From the NCBI RefSeq assembly GCF_044810985.1, contig NZ_CP085242.1, forward strand, positions 1,302,001 through 1,366,000: a stretch of DNA of 64,000 nucleotides, in the 5' to 3' direction. Shown piece by piece: positions 8,833 through 18,386 of the stretch; within the stretch, counting starts at the first letter, position 1, and each line of letters opens with the position of its first letter. Both the position numbers and the translations under genes were made by a program. The notes beneath the pieces are model-generated. The model searched no databases. It saw nothing but the letters and a program-made list of their open reading frames with translations, and was not told the origin of the DNA. The stretch is from Marinospirillum sp031581385. Its GTDB lineage: Bacteria; Pseudomonadota; Gammaproteobacteria; Pseudomonadales; Halomonadaceae.

Positions 8833-10569
8833 ATGACCTACAATTTGTTTGATTTCCTCCAGTTGATCGGCTCGCTGGGAATTTTCATTTTCGGTATGAA
8901 AATTTTCAGTGAAGGCCTGCAAAAGATAGCGGGCAACCGCCTGAAAGACATTCTCGGCGGCATGACCCGCAACCGTTTGACTGGCCTGCTTACCGGTTTT
9001 GGCACCACAGCCATCACCCAGTCTTCCACCACCACCACCGTCATGACTGTCAGTTTTGTCAATGCCGGACTACTGACCTTTATTCAATCCACAGGCGTTA
9101 TCATGGGGGCCAATATCGGCACCACGATTACAGCCTGGCTGGTGGCCCTGTTTGGTTTCAAGTTTCAGATCACACCCATTGCCCTGGCGGTGATCGGTAT
9201 CTTTTTTGTTTTCCTTTTCTCCAAAAATCCACGCTGGCGTAATATTGCTGAAGCCATGGTGGGTTTTGGTATTCTCTTTATTGGCCTGAACTTCATCAAG
9301 GATGGCGTACCGGATATCAACAGTAACCCGGAGATTTTTGCATTTCTGGATGTGTTCACTGATTACGGTTATCTGTCCCTGATTCTGTTCGTGTTTGTCG
9401 GCACCCTTTTGACACTGCTGACCCAATCCTCTTCAGCAGCCACAGCCATCACCCTGGTGATGCTCTTTGAAGGCTGGATCTCTTTCCCCGTCGCTGCGGC
9501 CATGGTTCTGGGGGAAAACGTCGGCACCACGGTCACCGCCAATATTGCTGCGCTGGTGGGCAATGTGCATGCCAAGCGGGCTGCGCGTTTTCACTTTTTC
9601 TTCAATATCATCGGCGTGATCTGGATGATGATTCTCATCTATCCGATGCTGCATCTGATTGACCAGGTGGTGCAGTTCTTCTCTGAAAACCCCATCTCGG
9701 TAATGGGCGGAGAAGTGGAGTCGCGTGCCAATGCCACCCTGGCCCTGTCCCTTTTTCATACCACCTTCAATGTTCTTAATGTCATCCTCTTGTTTGCTTT
9801 TGTTCCGCTTCTGGTTCGGTTTGTGGAATACCTGCAGCCTGATAAAGGCGGTAAAAGCGATGAGTTCCACCTGCGCCATATCAGTGGCGGCATGATGACT
9901 TCGCCTCTGCTTTCCATTGAACAAGCCCAAAAGGAAGTACAGCAGTTCGTCGATATCATCAAGAAAATGCATTCCAGCATCACTGAACTCCTGTTCGACC
10001 CCAATGCCGACCAGGAAACGCTCAAGAAAAAATTGAAGAAACATGAGCAGGCAACTGACCAGCTGGAGGTGGAAATTTCTGACTATCTGGTGCGCATCAG
10101 TGAACGCAGCAGCATGGAGCACGACCTGACGGATCGTATTCGCTACCTGCAGATCATGATCAATGACCTGGAGCGGATTGCCGACATCTATTACCAGATT
10201 GCCAAGCAAGCTGATCGGCTGCATGAATACCACAGCAGCTGGCCCGAAGAAGCCATGCAGGAGATAAGAACCCTGACGGATGCCCTGGGAGACACCATTG
10301 AAAACATGGGAGCCAATGTCGCCAAAGCTCCCCAGGATATCAAGCTGGAAGAAGCCATTGCTCTGGAGAAGAAGGTAAACAAGCTGCGTAACCGCTTCCG
10401 TGACAACCACTATTCACGTCTGGAAAACGGCAACTACTCACCCCGTGCTGGCGTCGTCTTCATTGATGTCCTCAACCGCCTGGAGCGGATTGGCGACCAC
10501 GTCATCAATGTCAATGAATCAGCGTCCGGAAATCGGATGGATGGCAAGCGGACAGTGGAAAGCAAGTGA
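8833..10569 (+). CDS. Na/Pi-cotransporter family protein with C-terminal PhoU-like domain
   Basis: A 578-residue protein. The N-terminal half is the NptA/PNaS-type symporter with two inverted QSS repeats: GFGTTAITQSSTTTTVMTVSFVNAG (about 55-80) and TLLTQSSSAATAITLVM (about 195-212). The C-terminal 200 residues are helical and PhoU-like (EISDYLVRISER..., IRYLQIMINDLERIADIYYQ). Such proteins take up phosphate with Na+ or balance phosphate across the inner membrane. ATG 8833 follows GGTGAG. The gene stands alone, convergent with the flavoprotein gene. With SbtA and Mrp it points to a sodium-based economy. Confidence 0.9.
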   Translation: MTYNLFDFLQLIGSLGIFIFGMKIFSEGLQKIAGNRLKDILGGMTRNRLTGLLTGFGTTAITQSSTTTTVMTVSFVNAGLLTFIQSTGVIMGANIGTTITAWLVALFGFKFQITPIALAVIGIFFVFLFSKNPRWRNIAEAMVGFGILFIGLNFIKDGVPDINSNPEIFAFLDVFTDYGYLSLILFVFVGTLLTLLTQSSSAATAITLVMLFEGWISFPVAAAMVLGENVGTTVTANIAALVGNVHAKRAARFHFFFNIIGVIWMMILIYPMLHLIDQVVQFFSENPISVMGGEVESRANATLALSLFHTTFNVLNVILLFAFVPLLVRFVEYLQPDKGGKSDEFHLRHISGGMMTSPLLSIEQAQKEVQQFVDIIKKMHSSITELLFDPNADQETLKKKLKKHEQATDQLEVEISDYLVRISERSSMEHDLTDRIRYLQIMINDLERIADIYYQIAKQADRLHEYHSSWPEEAMQEIRTLTDALGDTIENMGANVAKAPQDIKLEEAIALEKKVNKLRNRFRDNHYSRLENGNYSPRAGVVFIDVLNRLERIGDHVINVNESASGNRMDGKRTVESK

Positions 10570-10579
10570 TTCCAATTGT

Positions 10580-10606
10580 GGGGCTGTAGCTATTTAAGCC
10601 AGCCCC
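10580..10606. terminator. Hairpin between convergent genes
   Basis: GGGGCTG (10580-10586) pairs with CAGCCCC (10600-10606), lying between the symporter gene and the flavoprotein gene and overlapping the end of the latter. No clear T-tract is present, so this is a weak bidirectional terminator candidate. Confidence 0.3.
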
Positions 10607-11796
10607 TGTCCTGCCGCCACACCTGATGCCCAGGCCCACTGGAAATTGTAGCCCCCCAGCTGGCCGGTGACGTCCAGCACTTCTCCGATGAAACGTATCT
10701 GCGGCAGGCTTTTGACGCTGAAATCACGTGATGAGATGGCCTGGGTGTCCACACCGCCCAGGGTGACTTCTGCGGTTCTGTAGCCTTCGGTTCCGGCAGG
10801 GGTAAAAGTCCACTTCTGCAAGTACTCACTGGCAGCCTCCAGCTGGTTATTGGACCAGTCTGCCAGACGTTCAGGTAGAGTACCGGTTTGTATTTCCAGT
10901 AGAGTCATCAGGGTGGTGGCCAGGCGTTTGGGCAGTTGCTCAGCCAGCCAGGTGTTCAAACTGGAACGGGGTGAGGTCTGACGCAGCTGGCGGAGTTCAT
11001 CATTCAGCTTGAGATCCGGCAGCCAGTTGATGGTGATTTGATCACCGGGTTGCCAGTAGCTGGACAGTTGCAGAATGGCAGGGCCGGACAGGCCGCGATG
11101 GGTGATCAGCAGGGGCTCCTTGAAGTGAACACCCCGGCAACTGGCTTCCACTTCAGCGCTCAGGCCGGAGAGAGGAGCCAGGTGTGCTTTGAGTTCCGGA
11201 TGCAAAGTGAAGGGCACCAGCCCGGCACGAGTCGGCCAGACCTTAAGACCCAACTGACGCGCCAGGTCATATCCGAAACCGCTGGCCCCCAGCGTGGGGA
11301 TCGACAGGCCGCCAGTGGCCACCACCAGAGCACCAGCATCCAATCGCCCTGCAGAAGTTTGCAAGCGCACACTATCCGCTGTGGTTTCCACCCGATCTAT
11401 GGCCGTTTGCATGCGGATATCCACTCCAGCCCAATCTGCCTCGGTGAGCAGAACGTCCAGGATTTCTTTGCTTTTCCCTGCACAAAAGAGCTGACCAGGG
11501 CCTTTTTCGACATAGTCCACGCCATGCCTTTCCACCAGTTCAACAAAATGCTGCGGGCTATAGCGTTTGAGCGCGGATATGCAAAAGTGTGGATTGGCCG
11601 AGACAAAATTTGCAGGCGTGGTGTTCAGGTTGGTGAAATTGCAGCGCCCACCCCCGGACATCAGAATTTTCTTGCCCGGCTTGTCGGTGTGATCCAGGAG
11701 TATCACCTTCTTGCCGGCATATCCAGCTGTGGCGGCTGCCATCAGACCCGCCGCTCCGGCACCCAGAACGACTACATCAGCTGTATTTTTTTTCAT
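10594..11796 (-). CDS. FAD-dependent oxidoreductase, HI0933/BaiN (YhiN) family
   Basis: A 400-residue flavoprotein. The N-terminal Rossmann motif VVLGAGAAGLMAAATAGYAG is followed by KILMSGGGRCNFTN, the hallmark of the HI0933/YhiN/BaiN family. A second nucleotide signature (GALVVATGGLSIPTLGASGFGYDLA) and a C-terminal GEVLDVTGQLGGYNFQWAWASG complete the fold. Its natural substrate is unknown; BaiN reduces bile-acid intermediates in gut clostridia, but that is not transferable here. ATG 11796 overlaps the stop of the last Mrp-type gene as ATGA, so it is translationally coupled to the antiporter operon. That placement is unexpected for a soluble flavoprotein. Confidence 0.9.
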   Translation of the reverse strand: MKKNTADVVVLGAGAAGLMAAATAGYAGKKVILLDHTDKPGKKILMSGGGRCNFTNLNTTPANFVSANPHFCISALKRYSPQHFVELVERHGVDYVEKGPGQLFCAGKSKEILDVLLTEADWAGVDIRMQTAIDRVETTADSVRLQTSAGRLDAGALVVATGGLSIPTLGASGFGYDLARQLGLKVWPTRAGLVPFTLHPELKAHLAPLSGLSAEVEASCRGVHFKEPLLITHRGLSGPAILQLSSYWQPGDQITINWLPDLKLNDELRQLRQTSPRSSLNTWLAEQLPKRLATTLMTLLEIQTGTLPERLADWSNNQLEAASEYLQKWTFTPAGTEGYRTAEVTLGGVDTQAISSRDFSVKSLPQIRFIGEVLDVTGQLGGYNFQWAWASGVAAGQGLA

Positions 11797-13562
11797 AACA
11801 ATAAAAGACCGGACAGGAGAACCAGAAGAAAACTGAATAACAGAGCTGCTTCACGGCGCCAGGCGATTTCCTGCTGACTGATGCGCAACAGACAGGGTTC
11901 CAGCTTGCGCAAACCGATGAACAGCTTCTGTCCAGCTTGTGAGAATTTTTGTAGCCAGCCAACCCCACGCTCAAAGGCAGCCACCAGACTTCGCCCTGCC
12001 TGTTGATACACAATCAGAAGGTCACCTGCAGGGGGGGCATAGTTTTGCCAGCGGGATGATTTTCGGGTCAGCGCCCAGGCCATCACGGCAAGAACAAAAG
12101 CCACCGCCACCGGCCAGGCCAGACCGATCCAGCCTTTTTTATCCGGCCAGGCCAGAGATGTAGATTCCGGCAAGGGCAACCACCAGGGCACCAGCAGAGC
12201 CAGAGGAAGCAGTAACAACCAGCTGACCAGCATCCAGGGGCTGGGTGTTTGTTTTTCTTCAAGTTTTTTCTGCATCCGGCTCAACAGCCAGAGATAACGC
12301 ACCATTAACAACGCGGTTCCCAGAAGCCCCAGAGTTAACCAAAAAACCAGCTGAGACCAGCCCTCACTGTAAAGGCTGCTTTTCATGAGTGTTTTGGTCA
12401 GGGTACCACTGCCCAGCCAGCCAACCAGCGCCAGGGGCGACAAGAGCAAGGCAATCCACAACAAGGGTGCCCAGCGTGTTTTGAGTTTTTCGGCAATACC
12501 CACCGCCAGAAAGAGACTGCCCTTGTTCAAACCATGATGGGCTACAAACAGAAGCAAGGCAGGCACCAGCAGAGGCCAGAGCGCCGGGTCGATGAGCCCG
12601 ACACCCAGAAGACTGGTCATCATCCCCATCTGGCTGATACTGGAATAAGCCAGCACCGCCTTGGCCTGTTGCTGCAGGGAACCGATCAGGGCGGCTCCCA
12701 GGGCAGCCACCAGCCCCGTCACGATCAAAACCTGCCCAACTTGCGGCCAGTTGCTGCTGCCCAGGGGCAGAGTCAGCCACCAGCCGAGCAACCCCGCTTT
12801 AATCATGGCCCCGGAAAGCACGGCACTGGCTGGTGTGGGTGCCACCGAGTGCGCAACGGGCAACCAAACATGCAACAAAGGCAACCCGGCTTTCACCCCG
12901 AAACCCAACAGCAAACAAAGCATCAGTGGCAGGGCCGAGACGTTATCAGGCTCCAGAATCAGAGGAATTTGCGACATCATCGGCTCGGGAATCTGGGCGG
13001 CAGTGCCCAGAAAACCCGCCAGCATGAAGCCTTCACCCAGAACCGCCAGATAGAGATAACTGCGTCCGGCCCACAAGGCTTCCGGGGAACGGAAATGAAT
13101 AACCAGTCCATAAGCTGAAAAGCTCATCACCACAAAACCGGTATAAAAACTGGGAATATCCTCGGCGATCAGGAGCAGAAGATTACCGGCCAGAGTCAAC
13201 AACCAGAGGTATTCAAAACTTCTCAGCCGGGCCAGCTGCAAGCGATCCGAATCTGCCCTCGCACCCAGGTAGCCCCGCGCATAGATGCCTGCAAACAGCC
13301 ACAGCAGGCTGGTCGTCAAAAGAAAAACCTGGCGTACTTCATCCACCCACCAGAGACTGCCCAACAACAACCAGGGCATTTCCAGGGAAGTATCGGCCGG
13401 ATCACCCGTCGCCAGCGCAGCTAGAAGCAGGCCTGGTAAAGGTGCTGTCAACCACAGCCAGCCAAACACAGTCCGGCTTGCACCTGCCGAGCGTAAAGCC
13501 ACCAATAGAGCCAAAAGCAGTAGAGGCCAGGTTGGTGTCAGAAAGAGCAATACAGGCATCAT
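11793..13562 (-). CDS. Third NuoL/M/N-type (MrpA/D-like) proton-translocating membrane subunit
   Basis: A 589-residue multi-spanning protein of the complex I antiporter-like family. The core signature HVWLPVAHSVAPTPASAVLSGAMIKAG carries the conserved Lys, and a long C-terminal extension ends in a hydrophobic tail (LLFSFLLVLLSGLLLL). ATG 13562 overlaps the upstream gene's stop as ATGA; the open frame extends further upstream but only as an out-of-frame overlap. Its size and final position suggest it takes the place of the NuoL-like half of MrpA, which is otherwise missing. Which ion it moves cannot be told from sequence. Confidence 0.82.
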   Translation of the reverse strand: MMPVLLFLTPTWPLLLLALLVALRSAGASRTVFGWLWLTAPLPGLLLAALATGDPADTSLEMPWLLLGSLWWVDEVRQVFLLTTSLLWLFAGIYARGYLGARADSDRLQLARLRSFEYLWLLTLAGNLLLLIAEDIPSFYTGFVVMSFSAYGLVIHFRSPEALWAGRSYLYLAVLGEGFMLAGFLGTAAQIPEPMMSQIPLILEPDNVSALPLMLCLLLGFGVKAGLPLLHVWLPVAHSVAPTPASAVLSGAMIKAGLLGWWLTLPLGSSNWPQVGQVLIVTGLVAALGAALIGSLQQQAKAVLAYSSISQMGMMTSLLGVGLIDPALWPLLVPALLLFVAHHGLNKGSLFLAVGIAEKLKTRWAPLLWIALLLSPLALVGWLGSGTLTKTLMKSSLYSEGWSQLVFWLTLGLLGTALLMVRYLWLLSRMQKKLEEKQTPSPWMLVSWLLLLPLALLVPWWLPLPESTSLAWPDKKGWIGLAWPVAVAFVLAVMAWALTRKSSRWQNYAPPAGDLLIVYQQAGRSLVAAFERGVGWLQKFSQAGQKLFIGLRKLEPCLLRISQQEIAWRREAALLFSFLLVLLSGLLLL

Positions 13563-15058
13563 GGCAGATACTCCGTGCTGACAATTAATTCCACCCAGGC
13601 CAGGGGGCTGAAGTCGGAAGCAGCCAGCAAACCTGCCAGAAGACTGAAGGCAGCAGTCACCAGAGTGGGGATCAAGAGCCAAAGGCTGGTATCCCAGCGT
13701 CCCAGTGTCCGCTCCTGCGGCCAGTCCCCGGTTTGCGGCCGGAACCAGATACGGTGGAGCAATGGCAGAAAGTAGGCAGCATTGAGCAGAGTGCTGACCA
13801 CCAGAACCGGCAATACCCAGTAGATTCCAGCTGCCACAGCACCTGTGCCCAGATACCATTTACTGATAAAACCCGCCACAGGTGGCAGACCAATCATACC
13901 CAGAGCACCCACCGTGAAGGCCAGGCTGGTTCCCGGCATACGCCGCCCCACCCCATTGAGTTCGCGGATTTTGTGAATACCCAGGGTTTCGGCATAGTTG
14001 CCTGCACAGAAAAACAGAGTCACCTTCATCAAACCCTGATGCAGCAAGTGCACCAGTCCACCCATCGTACCGATAGGGCCAAAGAGACTGATCCCCAGGG
14101 CAATGTAGGAAACCTGGCTGATGGTGGAAAAGGCCAGACGCCGCTTTATGTCTGTCTGCATCAGAGCACGCACCGAACCATAAAGAATGGTCACCGCAGC
14201 AGCCACCCCCAGGGGCAAAAGGAGCCCCAGCTCCCAGGTCAGGGTGATGCCGTAGACATCATAAACCACGCGCACGATGCCAAAAGCACCGGCTTTCACC
14301 ACAGCCACCGCATGCAGCAAAGCACTGACCGGAGCCGGAGCCACCATGGCCTGGGGTAACCAGCCATGCAAAGGCACCATGGCAGCCTTGACGGCCAGCC
14401 CGGCAATCAACAACAGAAATACCCATTTCAGAGTGATCGGATGCGTGACCGCCAGATTACTTAACTTTTCCTGATCACCGAACTCAACATCACCGGCCAG
14501 GCCATAGAGCCAGAGCACCCCAATCAACAAAACGATACCGCCGCCCAGAGTGTAAGTCAGATAAATGCGCCCGGCTCTGAGAGCCTTGGCCGTGCCCCGA
14601 TGAACCACCAGCGGATAGGTGGAAAGAGTCAGTAATTCGTAGAAAACCAGAAAGGTAAAAAGATTGCCTGCAAAAGCAATTCCCAGAGTCGAGGCCACAC
14701 ACAAACCGAAAAAACCAAAGAAGCGTCTGCGGTTGGGGCTGTCTTCCAGATAGCCGATGGCATAAATCGTCGTGAACAACCAGAGCACTGATGAGAGTCC
14801 AGCAAACATCACCCCCAGAGCATCCGCGCGCAGGACAAAATCAATATTATTCAGCAGGGCAAAGCGGGTTTCATACACCTGTCCAGCTGCAACACCCACC
14901 AGAATGACCACAACCAGGGAGATTTTCAGCACAGCAGCCCCCAGGTTGATGCTGCTGCGAAGCTTGCTGTGCTCCTCATCAACCCAGAAGATAAGCGCTG
15001 AAGCCACCAGGGAAGTCAGTAGCACCAGCAAGGGAAGCCAATAATGCCAGCCCGTCAT
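13559..15058 (-). CDS. Second MrpD-like (NuoM/N-type) antiporter subunit
   Basis: A 499-residue membrane protein starting MTGWHYWLPLLVLLTSLVAS. It has the family core HGWLPQAMVAPAPVSALLHAVAVVKAGAFGIVRV and a discontinuous-helix region (FSTISQVSYIALGISL). In Mrp complexes MrpA and MrpD are the ion-translocating subunits. The ATG overlaps the previous gene's stop as ATGA, and its own stop overlaps the next start likewise. It differs in sequence from the two flanking paralogues, so this is not a recent tandem duplication. Confidence 0.85.
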   Translation of the reverse strand: MTGWHYWLPLLVLLTSLVASALIFWVDEEHSKLRSSINLGAAVLKISLVVVILVGVAAGQVYETRFALLNNIDFVLRADALGVMFAGLSSVLWLFTTIYAIGYLEDSPNRRRFFGFFGLCVASTLGIAFAGNLFTFLVFYELLTLSTYPLVVHRGTAKALRAGRIYLTYTLGGGIVLLIGVLWLYGLAGDVEFGDQEKLSNLAVTHPITLKWVFLLLIAGLAVKAAMVPLHGWLPQAMVAPAPVSALLHAVAVVKAGAFGIVRVVYDVYGITLTWELGLLLPLGVAAAVTILYGSVRALMQTDIKRRLAFSTISQVSYIALGISLFGPIGTMGGLVHLLHQGLMKVTLFFCAGNYAETLGIHKIRELNGVGRRMPGTSLAFTVGALGMIGLPPVAGFISKWYLGTGAVAAGIYWVLPVLVVSTLLNAAYFLPLLHRIWFRPQTGDWPQERTLGRWDTSLWLLIPTLVTAAFSLLAGLLAASDFSPLAWVELIVSTEYLP

Positions 15059-16530
15059 CCTGCACCTCCATCAAAGACTGAACCAAGCAATGCCTGGGGC
15101 CAGGCGGAAAAAATACCCAGCCCCACAGCCAGGATGGCCAGCAGGATGGAAGACACATCCATCCATAACGAGGGATGGCGAAAACTGTCCACCTCCGTGT
15201 CATCCACATAGCACTGTTGATACACCTTGAAGATGTAGAGCGCACTCAAGGCACTGCCCGCCACCAGAACCAGCAACCACCACCACTGACCACTCAGTAG
15301 GGCACTTTGCAAAAGCAGCCATTTCGCCATAAAACCGCCACTGGGCGGCAGTCCCATAATGCTTACTCCAGCCAGGCCAAAACCCAGCAGGGAAAAAGGC
15401 AGGAAACGCCCGACCCCATGCAGGCCCTGCAGATCCGGCCGACGCATGGCCAGCACCAGATTACCCGCTGCCAGAAACATCGCCGCCTTGGCGAGAGCAT
15501 GAGCAATCAGGTGCAGCCAGCCTCCTTCCCAGGCCAACTGGGCCGCTGCCGGGGAAACCCCTACGGCCAGAGGAAAAATCAGCATCAGATAACCCAACTG
15601 AGCCACCGTGGAATAGGCCACCAGCATCTTCAATTCGTTTTGTCGCCAAGCCATCCAGCCACCCCAGAAAACCGCACCTGCACCCAGAACGCCCAGCATT
15701 TGCGCAGCACTGGGCACCACAACCTGGGTGCCTGTCTGCAACCAGAGGCGTGCCAGAATATAAAAAGAAGCCTTGACCACCAAAGCCGATAACAGTGCGC
15801 TGACCGGTGGCAAGGCTTTTCCATGGGCGGGAGGCAGCCAGCTGTGCAGGGGAAAGATGGCTGTTTTCAGCAGCAGCCCCAGGGTCATCAAGGCCAATGC
15901 CAGACGTGTGCTGGCATCGGACTGCAACAAGGGTGCCAGAGCCAGGAGATCCAACTGTCCGTAGCCACTGTAAATCAAAGCGACACCCAGGAGATAAGCC
16001 AGTGAGCCCAGCAAGGCAGCATAAAGATAACGCAGGGCGGCACCCAGAGCTTCGGCTTGTCCGGTCAAGGCCACCAGCCCCACAGCACTCAAACCCAGAA
16101 GCTCCAGGCCCACATAAAGGTTGAAAAGATCAGCAGACAGCCAGATCACATTCAGACTGGCCCAGATGAAGGCCAGTAAGGGCCAGAAGTATTGTTGGGC
16201 TCGCGGATAATCATCCAGATAGGTACTGGCATGCAAGGCGCAGGCGGTGATCACCAGGCTGGTCACCCCGACCAGAGCCAGGGCCAGACCATCCAGGCGC
16301 AGTTGAATTCCCAGCGGAGCTTCCCAGCCACCCAATGCATAGGTCAGATCACCCTCCAGTAGCCATTGCCCCACAAGGCCCAGGTTGACCAGCATCAGGG
16401 CCGCAATGGCCAGGCCTGCCAGCCAATGCCGGCAGTGGGTACCCAAGGCCAGGCTGAGCAAAGCCCAGACCAGTGGCAGGATCACCAGCCAGGGCAACAA
16501 GAGGGGCAGGTTTTGCAGCCAGTTAAACAT
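15055..16530 (-). CDS. mrpD: Monovalent cation/H+ antiporter subunit D
   Basis: A 491-residue membrane protein of the MrpD/NuoN type. The conserved core is HSWLPPAHGKALPPVSALLSALVVKASFYILARL with the functional Lys, followed by VAYSTVAQLGYLMLIFPLA. It starts with an ATG that shares one base with the stop of mrpC (TAATG), and its stop is in an ATGA overlap with the next gene. MrpD with MrpA forms the ion path of the multisubunit Na+/H+ antiporter in the inner membrane. Position right after mrpC is the canonical C-D order. Confidence 0.88.
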   Translation of the reverse strand: MFNWLQNLPLLLPWLVILPLVWALLSLALGTHCRHWLAGLAIAALMLVNLGLVGQWLLEGDLTYALGGWEAPLGIQLRLDGLALALVGVTSLVITACALHASTYLDDYPRAQQYFWPLLAFIWASLNVIWLSADLFNLYVGLELLGLSAVGLVALTGQAEALGAALRYLYAALLGSLAYLLGVALIYSGYGQLDLLALAPLLQSDASTRLALALMTLGLLLKTAIFPLHSWLPPAHGKALPPVSALLSALVVKASFYILARLWLQTGTQVVVPSAAQMLGVLGAGAVFWGGWMAWRQNELKMLVAYSTVAQLGYLMLIFPLAVGVSPAAAQLAWEGGWLHLIAHALAKAAMFLAAGNLVLAMRRPDLQGLHGVGRFLPFSLLGFGLAGVSIMGLPPSGGFMAKWLLLQSALLSGQWWWLLVLVAGSALSALYIFKVYQQCYVDDTEVDSFRHPSLWMDVSSILLAILAVGLGIFSAWPQALLGSVFDGGAG

Positions 16531-16862
16531 TATTCAGGTTCCTTCTGATGCTGGCTGTCCAGTGGCTGAATGTCTTCCGGCAGAGCTGTTTGCCCGGTGA
16601 GATGATACCAGCGGCGAATCAGAACCAAGGCCAGGGCTGTTGCTGCCACCGCCACAACAATACCCGTCAGCACCAGAGCCTGGGGCAGGGGGTCAACACC
16701 CTGCTTGGATTGGGATAAACCCGTGAGCAGCAAAAAGCAGCCACTACCCATGAGATTAAAGGCTATCAAGCGCCGCAGCAGATGTTGATGAAGTACAAAA
16801 CCCAGCAGGCCCAGGCTGCTGAGCAGCCCGCCGGTCAGGGCATAAATATAAAATTCACTCAC
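16530..16862 (-). CDS. mrpC: Na+/H+ antiporter subunit C (NuoK-like)
   Basis: A 110-residue protein with three membrane helices (YIYALTGGLLSSLGLLGFVL, LIAFNLMGSGCFLLL, ALVLTGIVVAVAATALALVLI), homologous to NuoK of complex I. The start is GTG 16862, overlapping the end of the mrpB-type gene by eight bases; this is the only good start. It belongs to the membrane domain of the Mrp antiporter and is coupled to mrpD downstream. Confidence 0.88.
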   Translation of the reverse strand: MSEFYIYALTGGLLSSLGLLGFVLHQHLLRRLIAFNLMGSGCFLLLTGLSQSKQGVDPLPQALVLTGIVVAVAATALALVLIRRWYHLTGQTALPEDIQPLDSQHQKEPE

Positions 16863-17805
16863 GCACCACCTCCCCGATGTTCAATCTGGCCTGATGAGGA
16901 GCAGGGCTGGCTTCAAACAGGGAAAAAAGCAGTGCCCCCAGGGAGAAGGTCAGGCCCGCCTCCACCAGCAGAATGGTGCTGCCCTCCCAACCCTGGGGCC
17001 AGGCCAGAAAAGCACCCCCGCTGATCATCGACAAGGAACCCACCAGCAAGAACAGCCCCAAGCCCAGCACCAGACCCAGACGCAAAACCCGTAAATCATC
17101 ATGGCCGGGGATCTTCAGCCCGGACATCCGCATCAACACGGCCAGAGCCGCAAGCACGGCAGCGGCCTGAAAAGCACCCCCACTGCGATAGCTGCCGATC
17201 CACAGCAAATACATGCTGACCAGCAACATCAGGGGCAAGAGCCAGATCAGCATCCGGTGCAACAGGGGCGACAAAACCTGGGTTTCGGCCGGTTGGTCCG
17301 CCTGGCTGAAACGCAAGGCCAGACTCACCACCACGGCCACCAGAATAACGGCCACTTCCAAAAGCGTATCGTAGGCCCGAAAGGACAGGAGCACAGCAGT
17401 TACCGGATGTTCCACACCACTGGCCGAAAGCTGCTGGACAACCACTGTTGACAACTCGACATCGGGATCAGGGCTTTCCACCAGGGCCAGCCAAAGCAGC
17501 CCGGTGATTCCCAGAGCCAGCAAAAAAGCCAGGCCGGAGAGCAGGGGTTGTTGGTGCTTCTGTCTGACTGCTGCAGCCTTTTGAGGATTCAAATGCCCCA
17601 GCGCATCCAGCAACAACACCCCGGTCAAACCCGCGCCTATGGCCGCTTCTGCCAGAGCCAGATCGGGAGCCTGCATACGCACCCAGACCAGAGCCATCAA
17701 CAAACCAAAAACAATAAACAGAACCACAGAGCGATAAAGATTTCGGGTCAAAAGGACAGCAGTTGCGGTACCCAAAAGCGCCAAAGACAACAAAAGATCA
17801 ATCAT
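16855..17805 (-). CDS. mrpB: MbhD/MbhE (MrpA C-terminal)-MrpB fusion, antiporter subunit
   Basis: A 316-residue membrane protein that joins modules normally on two genes. Residues about 1-75 (LYRSVVLFIVFGLLMALVWV, APDLALAEAAIGAGLTGVLLLDAL) are the DUF4040/MbhD domain, and about 115-170 (AVLLSFRAYDTLLEVAVILVAVVV) is MbhE-like. Both usually form the C-terminus of MrpA. Residues about 180-305 are MnhB/MrpB (SGGAFQAAAVLAALAVLMRM). ATG 17805 overlaps mrpG by eight bases and directly abuts GAAGG, so initiation may rely on coupling. The fusion explains why no full-length MrpA is present. Confidence 0.85.
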   Translation of the reverse strand: MIDLLLSLALLGTATAVLLTRNLYRSVVLFIVFGLLMALVWVRMQAPDLALAEAAIGAGLTGVLLLDALGHLNPQKAAAVRQKHQQPLLSGLAFLLALGITGLLWLALVESPDPDVELSTVVVQQLSASGVEHPVTAVLLSFRAYDTLLEVAVILVAVVVSLALRFSQADQPAETQVLSPLLHRMLIWLLPLMLLVSMYLLWIGSYRSGGAFQAAAVLAALAVLMRMSGLKIPGHDDLRVLRLGLVLGLGLFLLVGSLSMISGGAFLAWPQGWEGSTILLVEAGLTFSLGALLFSLFEASPAPHQARLNIGEVVRE

Positions 17806-18103
17806 CCTTCTGCTCCGTCTGTGTCTCCCGGACTCGATTCCAGGCCTGAATCACCAGATGCCCTGCCAGGGAAGCCGCTGCTATCGCCAGCAACCAGATC
17901 AGAATCATCTTCAAAGCCACCGGCCAGCTGCCCGCGCCCGGCAAAAGGCCGAGAACGATCAGACCCAGTCCCAGGTTATCCACCTTGGTCAGGGCATGAA
18001 TGCGGGTTGCCGCATCGGGAAAGCGCAGCAAGCCCAGGGTGCCCACCAGATAGAAAAAAGCACCACTTAAAAGCAGCAGGCTGCGTAGGGCATCAAGGAG
18101 CAT
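17798..18103 (-). CDS. mrpG: Na+/H+ antiporter subunit G
   Basis: A 101-residue protein with three membrane helices and the MrpG/MnhG signature GTLGLLRFPDAATRIHALTKVDNLGLGLIVLG. I chose ATG 18103 because GGGGAGG lies six bases upstream; an ATG two codons earlier touches that site, and the frame before that overlaps mrpF. It is a small structural subunit of the antiporter. It overlaps mrpF upstream and mrpB downstream. Confidence 0.88.
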   Translation of the reverse strand: MLLDALRSLLLLSGAFFYLVGTLGLLRFPDAATRIHALTKVDNLGLGLIVLGLLPGAGSWPVALKMILIWLLAIAAASLAGHLVIQAWNRVRETQTEQKDD

Positions 18104-18386
18104 TCTCATCCTCCCCGGTTTTCTGGGCGACTCGCGGTGGCTGGGCACGGGCCACAAAGGCAACGGTCGTCATCACTGCCAGCAAGGCCAGTACCAAAGC
18201 CACATCCCGCAGAGCAGGCTGGGCCATCAATTCGGCCATCAGCAACAACCAGGCAACCCCGGTGGTACTGAAAAGCTGGGCAGCCAGCATGCGATCCGCC
18301 AGGGTTGGCCCCCGCCAGACACGCCAGATGCCCATCACCAGCGCCAGCAGCAAAATCAGGCTAGTGAATCCGAGTATCCAGGTCAT
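18093..18386 (-). CDS. mrpF: Na+/H+ antiporter subunit F
   Basis: A 97-residue protein with three hydrophobic helices; WRGPTLADRMLAAQLFSTTGVAWLLL is typical of MrpF/MnhF (multiple resistance and pH regulation protein F). The start overlaps the stop of mrpE as ATGA and the stop lies within the start of mrpG. It is a small membrane subunit, with MrpE-F-G in the usual order. Confidence 0.88.
   Translation of the reverse strand: MTWILGFTSLILLLALVMGIWRVWRGPTLADRMLAAQLFSTTGVAWLLLMAELMAQPALRDVALVLALLAVMTTVAFVARAQPPRVAQKTGEDENAP

Noticed and set aside
13563..13859. Upstream extension of the third Mrp-type gene to about 688 codons
   Set aside because: The extra part lies in the coding sequence of the preceding subunit and has no similarity to the family; the ATGA overlap at 13559-13562 is the natural start.
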